DNA of 64,000 nucleotides from an uncultured Prevotellaceae bacterium. Its GTDB lineage: Bacteria > Bacteroidota > Bacteroidia > Bacteroidales > Bacteroidaceae. The notes under the pieces were generated by a model. That model ran no database searches. It was not told the origin of the DNA and was given only the letters and a program-made list of their open reading frames with translations. Of the stretch, positions 35,628 to 45,085 are shown one piece after another. The stretch spans positions 216,724 through 280,723 of the forward strand of contig CAMZCM010000001.1 in the NCBI GenBank assembly GCA_947305005.1, read 5' to 3'. A program made the translations under genes and the position numbers. Each line of letters starts with the position of its first letter. The first letter of the stretch is position 1.

Positions 35628-36386
35628 ATGAGTAAAGGCAAATTAGCCAAGTTCGCCGATATGGCGAGTTACCCTCACGTCTTCGAGTACCCTTTCTCGG
35701 TACTCGAAGACGTTCCTTTTGAACTGCGGGGACATTGGCACGAGCAGTTCTTCAAGAATGACCATCCGATTGTGTTGGAGTTGGGTTGCGGACGTGGCGA
35801 ATATGCCGTAGGGCTGGCTCGGCGTTATCCTGACCGTAACTTCATTGGCGTGGATATCAAGGGTGCCCGTATGTGGAGCGGTGCTACGGAATCCCTGAAG
35901 GAAGGGCTGACGAACGTCGCCTTCCTGCGCACGAATATCGAAATCATTGACCGTTTCTTCGCGCCGGGCGAGGTGCAGGAGATCTGGCTCACCTTCTCCG
36001 ATCCGCAGATGAAGAAGGCCACCAAGCGTCTCACCTCCACTTATTTCCTCAACCGTTATCGTCGCTTCCTTGTTGATGGCGGAGTGATTCACCTGAAGAC
36101 CGACTCCAACTTCCTCTTCACCTACACCAGGTATGTGGCTGAAGAGAATCAATTGCCCGTAGAAGAATGTACGGAAGATTTGTATGGAGGCGAAGCGTCA
36201 TCGCTTGACCTCTCTATCCGCACTTACTACGAGCAGCAGTGGCTCTCCCGCGGTCTCACCATCAAATACCTCCGTTTCCGTCTGTCGGCACAGGGGCTTC
36301 TGGTGGAACCTGATGTAGAGATAGAAATGGACAGCTACCGCAGCTATAACCGCGAAAAACGCAGTTCCCTCACGACATCGAAATAG
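35628..36386 (+). CDS. trmB: tRNA (guanine46-N7)-methyltransferase
   Basis: Methylates G46 in the tRNA variable loop using SAM. The 252-residue protein has the Bacteroidota TrmB N-terminal segment [19 protein letters not shown], the SAM-binding loop [27 protein letters not shown], the [14 protein letters not shown] [17 protein letters not shown] signature, and the [13 protein letters not shown] segment. An unusual perfect 14-bp hairpin (35678-35691 with 35699-35712) falls in codons 17-29. The start at 35628 follows the membrane protein by 10 bp. Confidence 0.95.
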   Translation: MSKGKLAKFADMASYPHVFEYPFSVLEDVPFELRGHWHEQFFKNDHPIVLELGCGRGEYAVGLARRYPDRNFIGVDIKGARMWSGATESLKEGLTNVAFLRTNIEIIDRFFAPGEVQEIWLTFSDPQMKKATKRLTSTYFLNRYRRFLVDGGVIHLKTDSNFLFTYTRYVAEENQLPVEECTEDLYGGEASSLDLSIRTYYEQQWLSRGLTIKYLRFRLSAQGLLVEPDVEIEMDSYRSYNREKRSSLTTSK

Positions 36387-36388
36387 AC

Positions 36389-36442
36389 ATTTTATTCACC
36401 GCAAACTTAGAGCGTCTTTGCGGACTTTGCGTTGGATAAAAT
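36389..36442. repeat. 54-bp inverted-repeat element of the ATTCACCGC family
   Basis: ATTTTATTCACCGCAAA (36389-36405) and TTTGCGTTGGATAAAAT (36426-36442) match in 15 of 17 positions when inverted. It begins 3 bp after the trmB stop, so it may also act as the operon's 3' hairpin. It belongs to the same family as 29401-29574. Confidence 0.5.
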
Positions 36443-36514
36443 AATACATGCGGTTTGCGTTGAATGGAATTAATAGGTGTCTGTAGACCCGAAATAATAA
36501 AGAGGAACAGAAAT

Positions 36515-36668
36515 AATGAAGGGGCGACTTGGAAAGCGTCGCCCCTATCACATTCGTTGATTAGAAAGTCGGTTCTTATAAGGTTATAGTGTAATAGCTT
36601 TTGGAGCGTCATCTACGCTAAGCTAATATATAGCGTTGTTTACAGTATCTCGTGTCCTTTTGATTTGG
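36515..36668 (-). ncRNA. Candidate small RNA, about 150 nt
   Basis: A minus-strand promoter (box 36681-36674) points into a stretch without a credible gene. The transcript would start near 36668, contain a 6-bp hairpin (ACGCTA/TAGCGT, about 36617-36640) and end at a terminator-like stem GGGGCGAC/GTCGCCCC (36521-36528 with 36538-36545), followed on this strand by TTCATTATTTCT. An 80-codon ORF exists from 36612, but it reads through this stem and the neighbouring repeat element and has no family features. The alternative is the remnant leader of a lost lipoprotein gene. Confidence 0.35.
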
Positions 36669-36673
36669 TAATG

Positions 36674-36739
36674 CAAAGGTACGTCAGATTGCTCAAAACT
36701 CCTTCTCAAATCTGCAAATGTATTTCTCAAATTTGCAAA
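36674..36739 (-). promoter_or_regulatory. Promoter with TGCAAA direct repeats, upstream of the candidate small RNA
   Basis: The minus-strand -7 box TACCTTTG is at 36681-36674. TGCAAA occurs at 36713-36718 and 36734-36739, 21 bp apart and at offsets 39 and 60 from the box. These offsets are identical to those of the promoter at 39366. Two AraC-type half sites are typically 21 bp apart. Confidence 0.5.
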
Positions 36740-36778
36740 AACAGAGAAAACAAGGAGCTTTGAGACAATCATTCATCT

Positions 36779-38395
36779 TTACTGCTGCTTCTTCTTCTGA
36801 TAGACACCAGGCAGATTGGCTAAGATACCATAAGCCACATCACCGTTGGCAATGAATGGCATTCCTTGCGTATGGAAGAACATCCAACTACCGGAGTCTA
36901 ATGTCTTCCAATTAGCTTCTAAGGTCACAGGATTTAAGTCACCTTCGCCCCAACCTTCACCGGTGCCTTCTTCACGAGAGGTGTAGGCATCCGTTATCTC
37001 AAAGTCTATGTAGCCGTTTTGATAGGTGATAGTACCGTCATAGCGCTGTCCCCAAGGCACGATAATCAGGGTCATCTGATTGTTTTTGATCTGGACAGCT
37101 ACACGTGTATTTTCCGGATCTCCGTCCATGTACCAACGCCAATCGCCCTGAATGTCTTGTAGAGTTGCAGAAATGGTAGCGCCTTGCTTATAGAGGATGT
37201 GCTGAACATAACCTGGACCTAGAATAGCCAGTGCTGTATTGTTGTATAATAATTTTGTCGTAAAACTTTCTTCATTATACGACAAGATTCCATTTTCCAA
37301 TGAGTAAGAACCTTCCCAACCATTCTCGCGAACCAGTGTCCAAGAACCGTCCTTCAGAAAATACTCTGAATGGGTCAACTTGTCATTGGTGAAAGTAAAG
37401 ACGTTCTTCACTTGTTCGCCTGTAGCTTCCCAAGTTCCAATCAGGTTATTATCACCGCTGCCGTTCTGATTATTGAGCAGTTCATCCATGATTTCGCGAC
37501 CTGTCTTGCCGTTGAGGCGCAGCATCTGCTGTGTAACGGTGGATTGACCGCCATCTGCATCGTGCGTAACAGATGCGCTTCCATCGCCGTTCATAACGAT
37601 GTCGCCGACACGCGTTTCTGAGGGACCATCCTGAACGAAGACCATCGTGACGCGGTTACCGCTGAGGGTATAAGTGAAGGGGGCACTTTCCTCAGTTACT
37701 GCCCAATTATTCTTGGCCTTCGCCTTAATTTCGCTAAAGGTTCCTTGACCGTTGGCGTTAAACACAATGACGTTGACTAGCAGTTTGTCAGCGCTCACTT
37801 CTGTGAGATACCAAGAACCAAGAATTTGCGTAGCCAAATCGCCGCTGTTGCCGCCTTCTCCATAGGTGTATGTCTTACTTTCGTCAGGATTGTTCTTGGG
37901 GGCGATGGTCACAGCCTTGTCTTTAATGGTGACAATGTACTCAGTGGTATATGGCTGGAGATCTCCTTGCTGACGCCACTGATTAGCATCCCAATCCCAG
38001 AAGCCGGTCCATGTATATGTTAGAACTAACACATTGTCTTTATAGGTATATGTACCTGTAGCACGACTTCTTTGTTCTGCGGGTGTTTGAAGCTTCTCAT
38101 AACTGGTCACAAAAGATCCGAGGGATTCAAACGTCATGTCACTCTTAAACTCGTAGGACTCTGTTTTTGTTACGGTGATTTTACCATATATCTCATTGCC
38201 AGCTCCTGTTTCCGTTGAACTCTTTGTCCACTTTCCTACTAATGCATTTGTAGGCGTCGGAGTTTCTTGATCTCCTGTTTTTTGGTTATCTTCTGTCTTA
38301 GGTTGGGGAGTCTCATCCTCTTCTCCACAAGATACAAAAGTGAAAGCACATATTGCGAATATTGCGAATGCTGCAAAACTAAGATATTTTTTCAT
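36779..38395 (-). CDS. Lipoprotein with several lipocalin-like modules
   Basis: A 538-residue protein with a signal peptide ending in the lipobox FVSC-GEE; Cys with acidic residues after it fits a Bacteroidota outer-membrane lipoprotein export signal. Four repeated modules begin at GKWTKSS (about residue 53), GSWYLTE (about 192), GTWEATG (about 319) and GDWRWYM (about 418), the last being followed by strands typical of a lipocalin-like barrel. The last 120 residues are clearly homologous to the neighbour at 38446-39303 (shared pattern of YQNG, NPVTLEA/NSVTLEG and a closing GxYxK). It lies 50 bp downstream of that gene with no promoter box between, so both are probably transcribed from the promoter at 39366. 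The function is unknown; surface binding of small ligands is possible. Confidence 0.82.
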   Translation of the reverse strand: MKKYLSFAAFAIFAICAFTFVSCGEEDETPQPKTEDNQKTGDQETPTPTNALVGKWTKSSTETGAGNEIYGKITVTKTESYEFKSDMTFESLGSFVTSYEKLQTPAEQRSRATGTYTYKDNVLVLTYTWTGFWDWDANQWRQQGDLQPYTTEYIVTIKDKAVTIAPKNNPDESKTYTYGEGGNSGDLATQILGSWYLTEVSADKLLVNVIVFNANGQGTFSEIKAKAKNNWAVTEESAPFTYTLSGNRVTMVFVQDGPSETRVGDIVMNGDGSASVTHDADGGQSTVTQQMLRLNGKTGREIMDELLNNQNGSGDNNLIGTWEATGEQVKNVFTFTNDKLTHSEYFLKDGSWTLVRENGWEGSYSLENGILSYNEESFTTKLLYNNTALAILGPGYVQHILYKQGATISATLQDIQGDWRWYMDGDPENTRVAVQIKNNQMTLIIVPWGQRYDGTITYQNGYIDFEITDAYTSREEGTGEGWGEGDLNPVTLEANWKTLDSGSWMFFHTQGMPFIANGDVAYGILANLPGVYQKKKQQ

Positions 38396-38445
38396 ATTGT
38401 TCGAATTAGTTAAGTGAATTATTTAGGTTACACAACGTAGGCTGT

Positions 38446-39303
38446 TTATTGCTTCTCATAGAAACCAGGACGACCTATAGTACCGAAGGCTTTGTTGCCG
38501 AGGACAATAAAGGTAAATGTTGCAGGATTATCCATATTGAAATTAGAGTCATCGAGGCTGCGTTCTTTCCATGCGCCTTCAAGTGTAACCGAGTTTAGCC
38601 TTTGCTCACCTTCAAAGTCATAATTCGTGTAGTAGTGCTCGATGTTGAATGTGAGTTCTCCATTCTGATAGGTGTAATTACCAGTGAATTTACGAGACCA
38701 CGGACAGATAATGAGTTGCAGTGAATTCCCTTGAATAGTAATGGCAGCACAGATGGGTTTGCCCTCTTCTGTTTCTTCCGAACGGCCCTGTTCTTCGTAC
38801 ATATACCATGTGCCATTGAGATTCGGTGTAGGAATGGTCTTGCCTTCCTTGACATAAATCTCAGGGAATGGGTCAACTTCTTGTTCATTAATAAAGTAAC
38901 TGGCTAGCACGATGCCGTCATAATAGGTCTCAGCCTTAAAAGAGTTGGTATAACTCTGTTCATCAATAGTTTCAGTATAGGACACAATACCGTTTTGAAG
39001 GGTGTAGGGACCTTCAAACTTGACTTGATTGTCTTGAAGGTGCTTAACTGTTAATTGAGTAGTGGTAAAGGTTAATGAGAAGTTGTTGGTCTTCCATGTG
39101 CCCACCAGATCATTCACAGAGGTGACAACGCCGCCTGTCACACCTGTTCCTCCATTTTGCCCACTGCCTCCAGTATCCTTATTTCCCGAGTTGTTATTGT
39201 CTTCGGTATTGGGCTTGGGAGAATCTTCTTCTTCTCCGCAAGAAACAAAGGTGAAAGCACAAGCGAATAGTGCTATCGCTGCTAAACTAAAAAACTTTTT
39301 CAT
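38446..39303 (-). CDS. Lipocalin-like lipoprotein, paralogue of the downstream gene
   Basis: The start ATG at 39303 (M-K-K-F-F-S-L-A-A-I-A) is chosen over 39348 because it gives a normal signal peptide with lipobox FVSC-GEEED. The mature protein has a Gly/Asn/Ser-rich linker of about 45 residues, then two modules, GTWKTNNFSL (about residue 70) and GTWYMYEEQ (about 170), matching the last two modules of the neighbour. 285 residues in all. Its N-terminal 25 residues are nearly the same as the paralogue's, which suggests duplication. The divergent gene encodes a membrane AraC regulator with direct repeats of AraC type between them, so control by that protein is likely. Confidence 0.82.
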   Translation of the reverse strand: MKKFFSLAAIALFACAFTFVSCGEEEDSPKPNTEDNNNSGNKDTGGSGQNGGTGVTGGVVTSVNDLVGTWKTNNFSLTFTTTQLTVKHLQDNQVKFEGPYTLQNGIVSYTETIDEQSYTNSFKAETYYDGIVLASYFINEQEVDPFPEIYVKEGKTIPTPNLNGTWYMYEEQGRSEETEEGKPICAAITIQGNSLQLIICPWSRKFTGNYTYQNGELTFNIEHYYTNYDFEGEQRLNSVTLEGAWKERSLDDSNFNMDNPATFTFIVLGNKAFGTIGRPGFYEKQ

Positions 39304-39365
39304 AATGTTAGGGATAAAGTTATTAATGATTGTTGATTGTTCTCTCATTCTACGATTGAATGATG

Positions 39366-39431
39366 CAAAGGTAGGTCGTTTGGTGATGATAGTTCTCCCA
39401 TATTTGCAAATTAACGTCCTATTTCTGCAAA
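39366..39431 (-). promoter_or_regulatory. Promoter with TGCAAA direct repeats for the lipoprotein operon
   Basis: The minus-strand -7 box TACCTTTG is at 39373-39366; the start would be near 39360 with a leader of about 57 nt. TGCAAA lies at 39405-39410 and 39426-39431, 21 bp apart and at offsets 39 and 60 from the box. Being between the operon and the AraC gene, these sites are good candidates for its binding. Confidence 0.55.
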
Positions 39432-39467
39432 AATGTTAAAAAATACGATTATTTCGTTACCTTTTAT

Positions 39468-39475
39468 TAACTTTG
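39468..39475 (+). promoter_or_regulatory. Promoter -7 box of the AraC regulator
   Basis: TAACTTTG ends only 4 bp before the ATG at 39480. The message would be leaderless or translation would start at an inner codon, such as the ATG at 39510. Confidence 0.6.
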
Positions 39476-39479
39476 CACC

Positions 39480-40556
39480 ATGATTCAACAATTGATTATC
39501 TCATTGCCCATGTTTGTCTGCGGAATTCTTTCCGCAGAACTCGCAGTGAGTCTTTGGTTGAGGTATGACCCTCCGAAGACCTGTCTGCAGGGATGGGCGT
39601 TGACGGCAACGGCTCTCTATGCTACACATTATGTGTTTTTCTCTGGGGCACCGGCATCCGTGATGCGTGTGGCAGATGCTGTCTATACGATGACGAACCT
39701 TGCCGTCTATCCTCTCTATCTGGTTTATATCTATGAACTGACAGACCCGCGCCCGTTGCGTCTTCGCAGGCGAGCGGTACTTCTCCTTTACTTTATTTCT
39801 GCTGTTTTTGGCGTGATTGCTTGGCATTTCTATGGAACACCCGCACAGGAATTGGTTCACAATATCTGTCGAGTGTTGTTTGCCATCAGTGTTGTGGTAA
39901 CGGTGGTCTTGGGTATCCGACGGATTCGTTCGTATCACCAGCTCCTGGACACCTTGTACGCCGATACTGAGGAACGCCAGTTGAAAGGAATTGGTGTCAT
40001 CCTTTATGTCCTGTTGGTGATGTCCCTCTCATCTATGGTGGTGAACTTCCTGGGACGCTATTATTTCATTGGCTCTAAATGGCTGGCCATTCCCTCCCTG
40101 CTGTTTTCATGCTTGATTTTTGCCATCGGACAGGTAGGTCTTCGACAGAAATACTCTATTCGCGATGTGGAAGCGGATGAGGCTAAGGAAGAACCAGAGG
40201 TACAGCCTGTTACTCCAGAAGAAGTCAAGGAGGAGGACGAGGAAAAGTCGGTAGAAACCTCTATGCTCATTCTCAAGCTCAGGACCTTGGTGGAGGATGA
40301 ACGCTTATTCACGCAACCGAACTTGAAGCTTGATGACGTGGCGCGCAGGTTAGGCACTAACCGCACCTATCTCTTGCGAGCCATGAAGCAGGATTTACAG
40401 CTCACTTTCTCTGAATATATCAACAAACAACGTATTGCTTATGCTCTTCAGCTGATGAAGGCACATCCGGATTGGACCAAGGACGATATTGCCGAGCAAG
40501 TGGGATATGCCTCTCTCAGTTCTTTCTATCGTAATCTTCACGAGTTAGGTGAATAA
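39480..40556 (+). CDS. Membrane-bound AraC-family transcriptional regulator
   Basis: The N-terminal 220 residues hold about six to seven hydrophobic helices (such as TALYATHYVFFSG, YPLYLVYIYEL and AVLLLYFISAVFGVIAWHF). A charged linker rich in Glu (about 226-260) follows, then an AraC-type double helix-turn-helix (about 262-358): LDDVARRLGTNRTYLLRAMKQ and the second helix with DDIAEQVGYASLSSFYRNLHEL. A membrane sensor fused to an AraC output has no diffusible ligand domain, so it presumably senses a membrane or external signal. It is divergent from the lipoprotein operon. The start may be at 39480 or at 39510 because of the close promoter box. Confidence 0.88.
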   Translation: MIQQLIISLPMFVCGILSAELAVSLWLRYDPPKTCLQGWALTATALYATHYVFFSGAPASVMRVADAVYTMTNLAVYPLYLVYIYELTDPRPLRLRRRAVLLLYFISAVFGVIAWHFYGTPAQELVHNICRVLFAISVVVTVVLGIRRIRSYHQLLDTLYADTEERQLKGIGVILYVLLVMSLSSMVVNFLGRYYFIGSKWLAIPSLLFSCLIFAIGQVGLRQKYSIRDVEADEAKEEPEVQPVTPEEVKEEDEEKSVETSMLILKLRTLVEDERLFTQPNLKLDDVARRLGTNRTYLLRAMKQDLQLTFSEYINKQRIAYALQLMKAHPDWTKDDIAEQVGYASLSSFYRNLHELGE

Positions 40557-40632
40557 CTATATTTTTCACTTTTCACTCCTTCATTTTTCACTTTTCACTT
40601 TTCACTTTTCACTTTTCACTTTTCACTCCTTC
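40557..40632. repeat. TTTTCAC heptanucleotide tandem repeat in front of mrp
   Basis: Two blocks: TTTTCAC x2 plus TCCTTCAT (from 40562), then TTTTCAC x6 perfect copies (40585-40626), then TCCTTC and the mrp ATG. The heptamers occupy the whole leader and the ribosome-binding position. They also form an open frame with the upstream start at 40549, which is not considered real coding. Confidence 0.8.
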
Positions 40633-41748
40633 ATGACTCTTTATCCCCAACTGATTATTGACGCCTTGAAAACCGTGCGCTACCCTGGCACGGGCAAGAA
40701 TATTATCGAGATGGAGATGTTAGAGGACGACATGCGCATTGCAGGGATGCATGTGAGTTTCTCCCTCATCTTCGATAAACCTACCAACCCTTTCCTCAAG
40801 TCGCTTGTGAAAGCCTCTGAGGCGGCCATCCACGCTTATGTCAGCAAGGATGTGGAAGTGGAGGTCAAGACAAAGACGCAGACCCCCGTCACCGTTCCCG
40901 ACGGCTCTCCGTCGGGTCAAACCAACCCTTATGCCCATCTTGGTAACATCATCGCCGTTTCATCCGGCAAGGGTGGGGTAGGCAAGAGCACGGTAGCTGC
41001 GAATTTGGCCATTGGTCTGGCTCGTCTGGGACATCGTGTAGGTCTGTTGGACTGTGACATCTTCGGTCCCTCGATGCCCAAGATGTTCAATGTCGAGGAT
41101 GCTCGTCCGTATAGCGAGGAGATTGATGGAAAGGCGCTGATCAAGCCCATTGAGCAGTACGGCGTGAAGATGCTCAGCATCGGCTTCTTCGTGGATCCTG
41201 CCACGCCGACGCTATGGCGCGGAGGTATGGCCTCAAACGCATTGAAACAACTGATAGGCGAAACGTCATGGGGTGACTTGGATTATTTCATTCTGGATAC
41301 GCCTCCGGGTACTTCGGATATTCATCTGACGTTGGTGCAGACACTGCCCATCACGGGCGCTGTTATTGTCTCCACACCGCAGCAGGTTGCCTTGGCAGAT
41401 GCCCGTAAAGGTATCAATATGTACATGAATGAGAAGGTGAATGTGCCTATCTTGGGCTTGGTAGAGAATATGAGTTGGTTCACGCCGGCGGAACTGCCCG
41501 ACAACCGTTATTATATCTTCGGACGTGAGGGCGTGAAACAACTGGCAGAGGAAATGAATGTGCCGCTGCTGGCACAGATTCCGCTCGTGCAGAGTGTCTG
41601 TGAGAATGGCGATGCGGGTACACCGCCTGTTCTGGACCCCTCCACGCTTACGGGTAATGCCTTTTTGCAATTCGCTGCACGGGTGGTGACGCAGACGGAT
41701 AAACGCAATGCCGAGCGTGAAAAAACAAAGGTCGTAGAGATGCATTGA
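40633..41748 (+). CDS. mrp: Mrp/ApbC-type iron-sulfur cluster carrier ATPase
   Basis: A P-loop ATPase of the Mrp/NBP35 family that carries and delivers Fe-S clusters. The N-terminal MIP18-like domain (residues 1-75) precedes the deviant Walker A motif SSGKGGVGKSTVAANLA and VGLLDCDIFGPSMPKMF, then FFILDTPPGTSDIHLT. The usual C-terminal CxxC pair is not seen; MSWFTPAELPDNRYYIFG lies where the cluster-binding cysteines usually fall, as in other Bacteroidota Mrp proteins. The start ATG at 40633 is chosen over 40549 because the extra 28 residues are encoded by the heptamer repeat. A 30-bp repeat module (40888-40917) gives V-T-V-P-D-G-S-P-S-G in the linker between domains. Confidence 0.92.
   Translation: MTLYPQLIIDALKTVRYPGTGKNIIEMEMLEDDMRIAGMHVSFSLIFDKPTNPFLKSLVKASEAAIHAYVSKDVEVEVKTKTQTPVTVPDGSPSGQTNPYAHLGNIIAVSSGKGGVGKSTVAANLAIGLARLGHRVGLLDCDIFGPSMPKMFNVEDARPYSEEIDGKALIKPIEQYGVKMLSIGFFVDPATPTLWRGGMASNALKQLIGETSWGDLDYFILDTPPGTSDIHLTLVQTLPITGAVIVSTPQQVALADARKGINMYMNEKVNVPILGLVENMSWFTPAELPDNRYYIFGREGVKQLAEEMNVPLLAQIPLVQSVCENGDAGTPPVLDPSTLTGNAFLQFAARVVTQTDKRNAEREKTKVVEMH
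40888..40917. repeat. 30-bp VTxPxGSPxG module in mrp
   Basis: It contains CCCGACGG-CTCT-pattern and CCGTCGGG as a hairpin, unlike the direct octamers in metA. The peptide V-T-V-P-D-G-S-P-S-G sits in the linker between the MIP18-like and ATPase domains, where length varies freely. Confidence 0.6.
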
Positions 41749-41750
41749 TA

Positions 41751-41812
41751 TTGAAGAACAGTAGCTCCGCATTTGCGGAGCTACTGTTCTTCAATTGCGG
41801 AGCTACTGTCGC
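41751..41812. terminator. Perfect 21-bp inverted repeat plus extra direct copy between mrp and trpS
   Basis: TTGAAGAACAGTAGCTCCGCA (41751-41771) has an exact inverted copy at 41774-41794 with a 2-bp centre. A further direct copy of TTGCGGAGCTACTGT follows at 41795-41809. The genes on both sides are convergent, so a hairpin here could end both transcripts, but the stem is far longer than usual and the repeated unit suggests a REP-like element. Confidence 0.6.
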
Positions 41813-41830
41813 GCAAAAATATAAGCTTTT

Positions 41831-44754
<2,924 letters not shown>

Positions 44755-44755
44755 A

Positions 44756-45052
44756 TCAGAAACGGAAAGTACCTGTGAGGAGGTAGTGCCAGAGGATAAT
44801 CAGTACGACGATGATAGCTACGGCAATGCCTGGGTGAAGACGTCGGCGGTTGGGGTCGGCTTTTTTTAAGTTCTGAGCGAACTTGCCGCGATAGGAATCG
44901 ATATCGGGCTTGTATTCTGGTGTCTCGCCACGCGCGATCTGTTCCTCGCGCTTGGCATCGGCAACGAGTTTGTTAAGTTTGTCCTGACGCTCCGAAGTAT
45001 AGATATGGACGCCACGGAAACGACGAGGTTCGCGAGTGGAGAATAGAGACAT
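44756..45052 (-). CDS. Hypothetical small membrane protein in the guaB-trpS operon
   Basis: A 98-residue protein. The first 70 residues are hydrophilic and basic (a helical segment DKLNKLVADAKREEQIARGE); one helix near the C terminus (HPGIAVAIIVVLIILWHYLLTG) would anchor it with the N terminus inside. No catalytic motifs. The 1-bp gap to mutL supports real translation. The start lies directly after a CTCTCAA-type heptamer tract with no other leader. A similar protein is found next to mutL in other Bacteroidales, but the function is unknown. Confidence 0.78.
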   Translation of the reverse strand: MSLFSTREPRRFRGVHIYTSERQDKLNKLVADAKREEQIARGETPEYKPDIDSYRGKFAQNLKKADPNRRRLHPGIAVAIIVVLIILWHYLLTGTFRF

Positions 45053-45078
45053 GAGAGTTGAGAGTTGAGGGTTGAGAG
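45053..45078 (-). repeat. CTCTCAA heptamer repeat abutting the small membrane gene start
   Basis: On the minus strand, CTCTCAA-CCCTCAA-CTCTCAA-CTCTC is followed at once by the ATG at 45052. The tract fills most of the 33-bp gap after the OstA-like gene. Confidence 0.7.
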
Positions 45079-45085
45079 ATGAGTG

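Noticed and set aside
36370..36612. 80-codon frame after the second TGCAAA promoter
   Set aside because: It reads through a terminator-like stem and a dispersed inverted repeat and looks random; a small RNA or a relic fits better.
40549..40632. 28-residue N-terminal extension of Mrp (F-H-F-S-L repeats)
   Set aside because: Encoded entirely by the TTTTCAC tract; the family start is at 40633.
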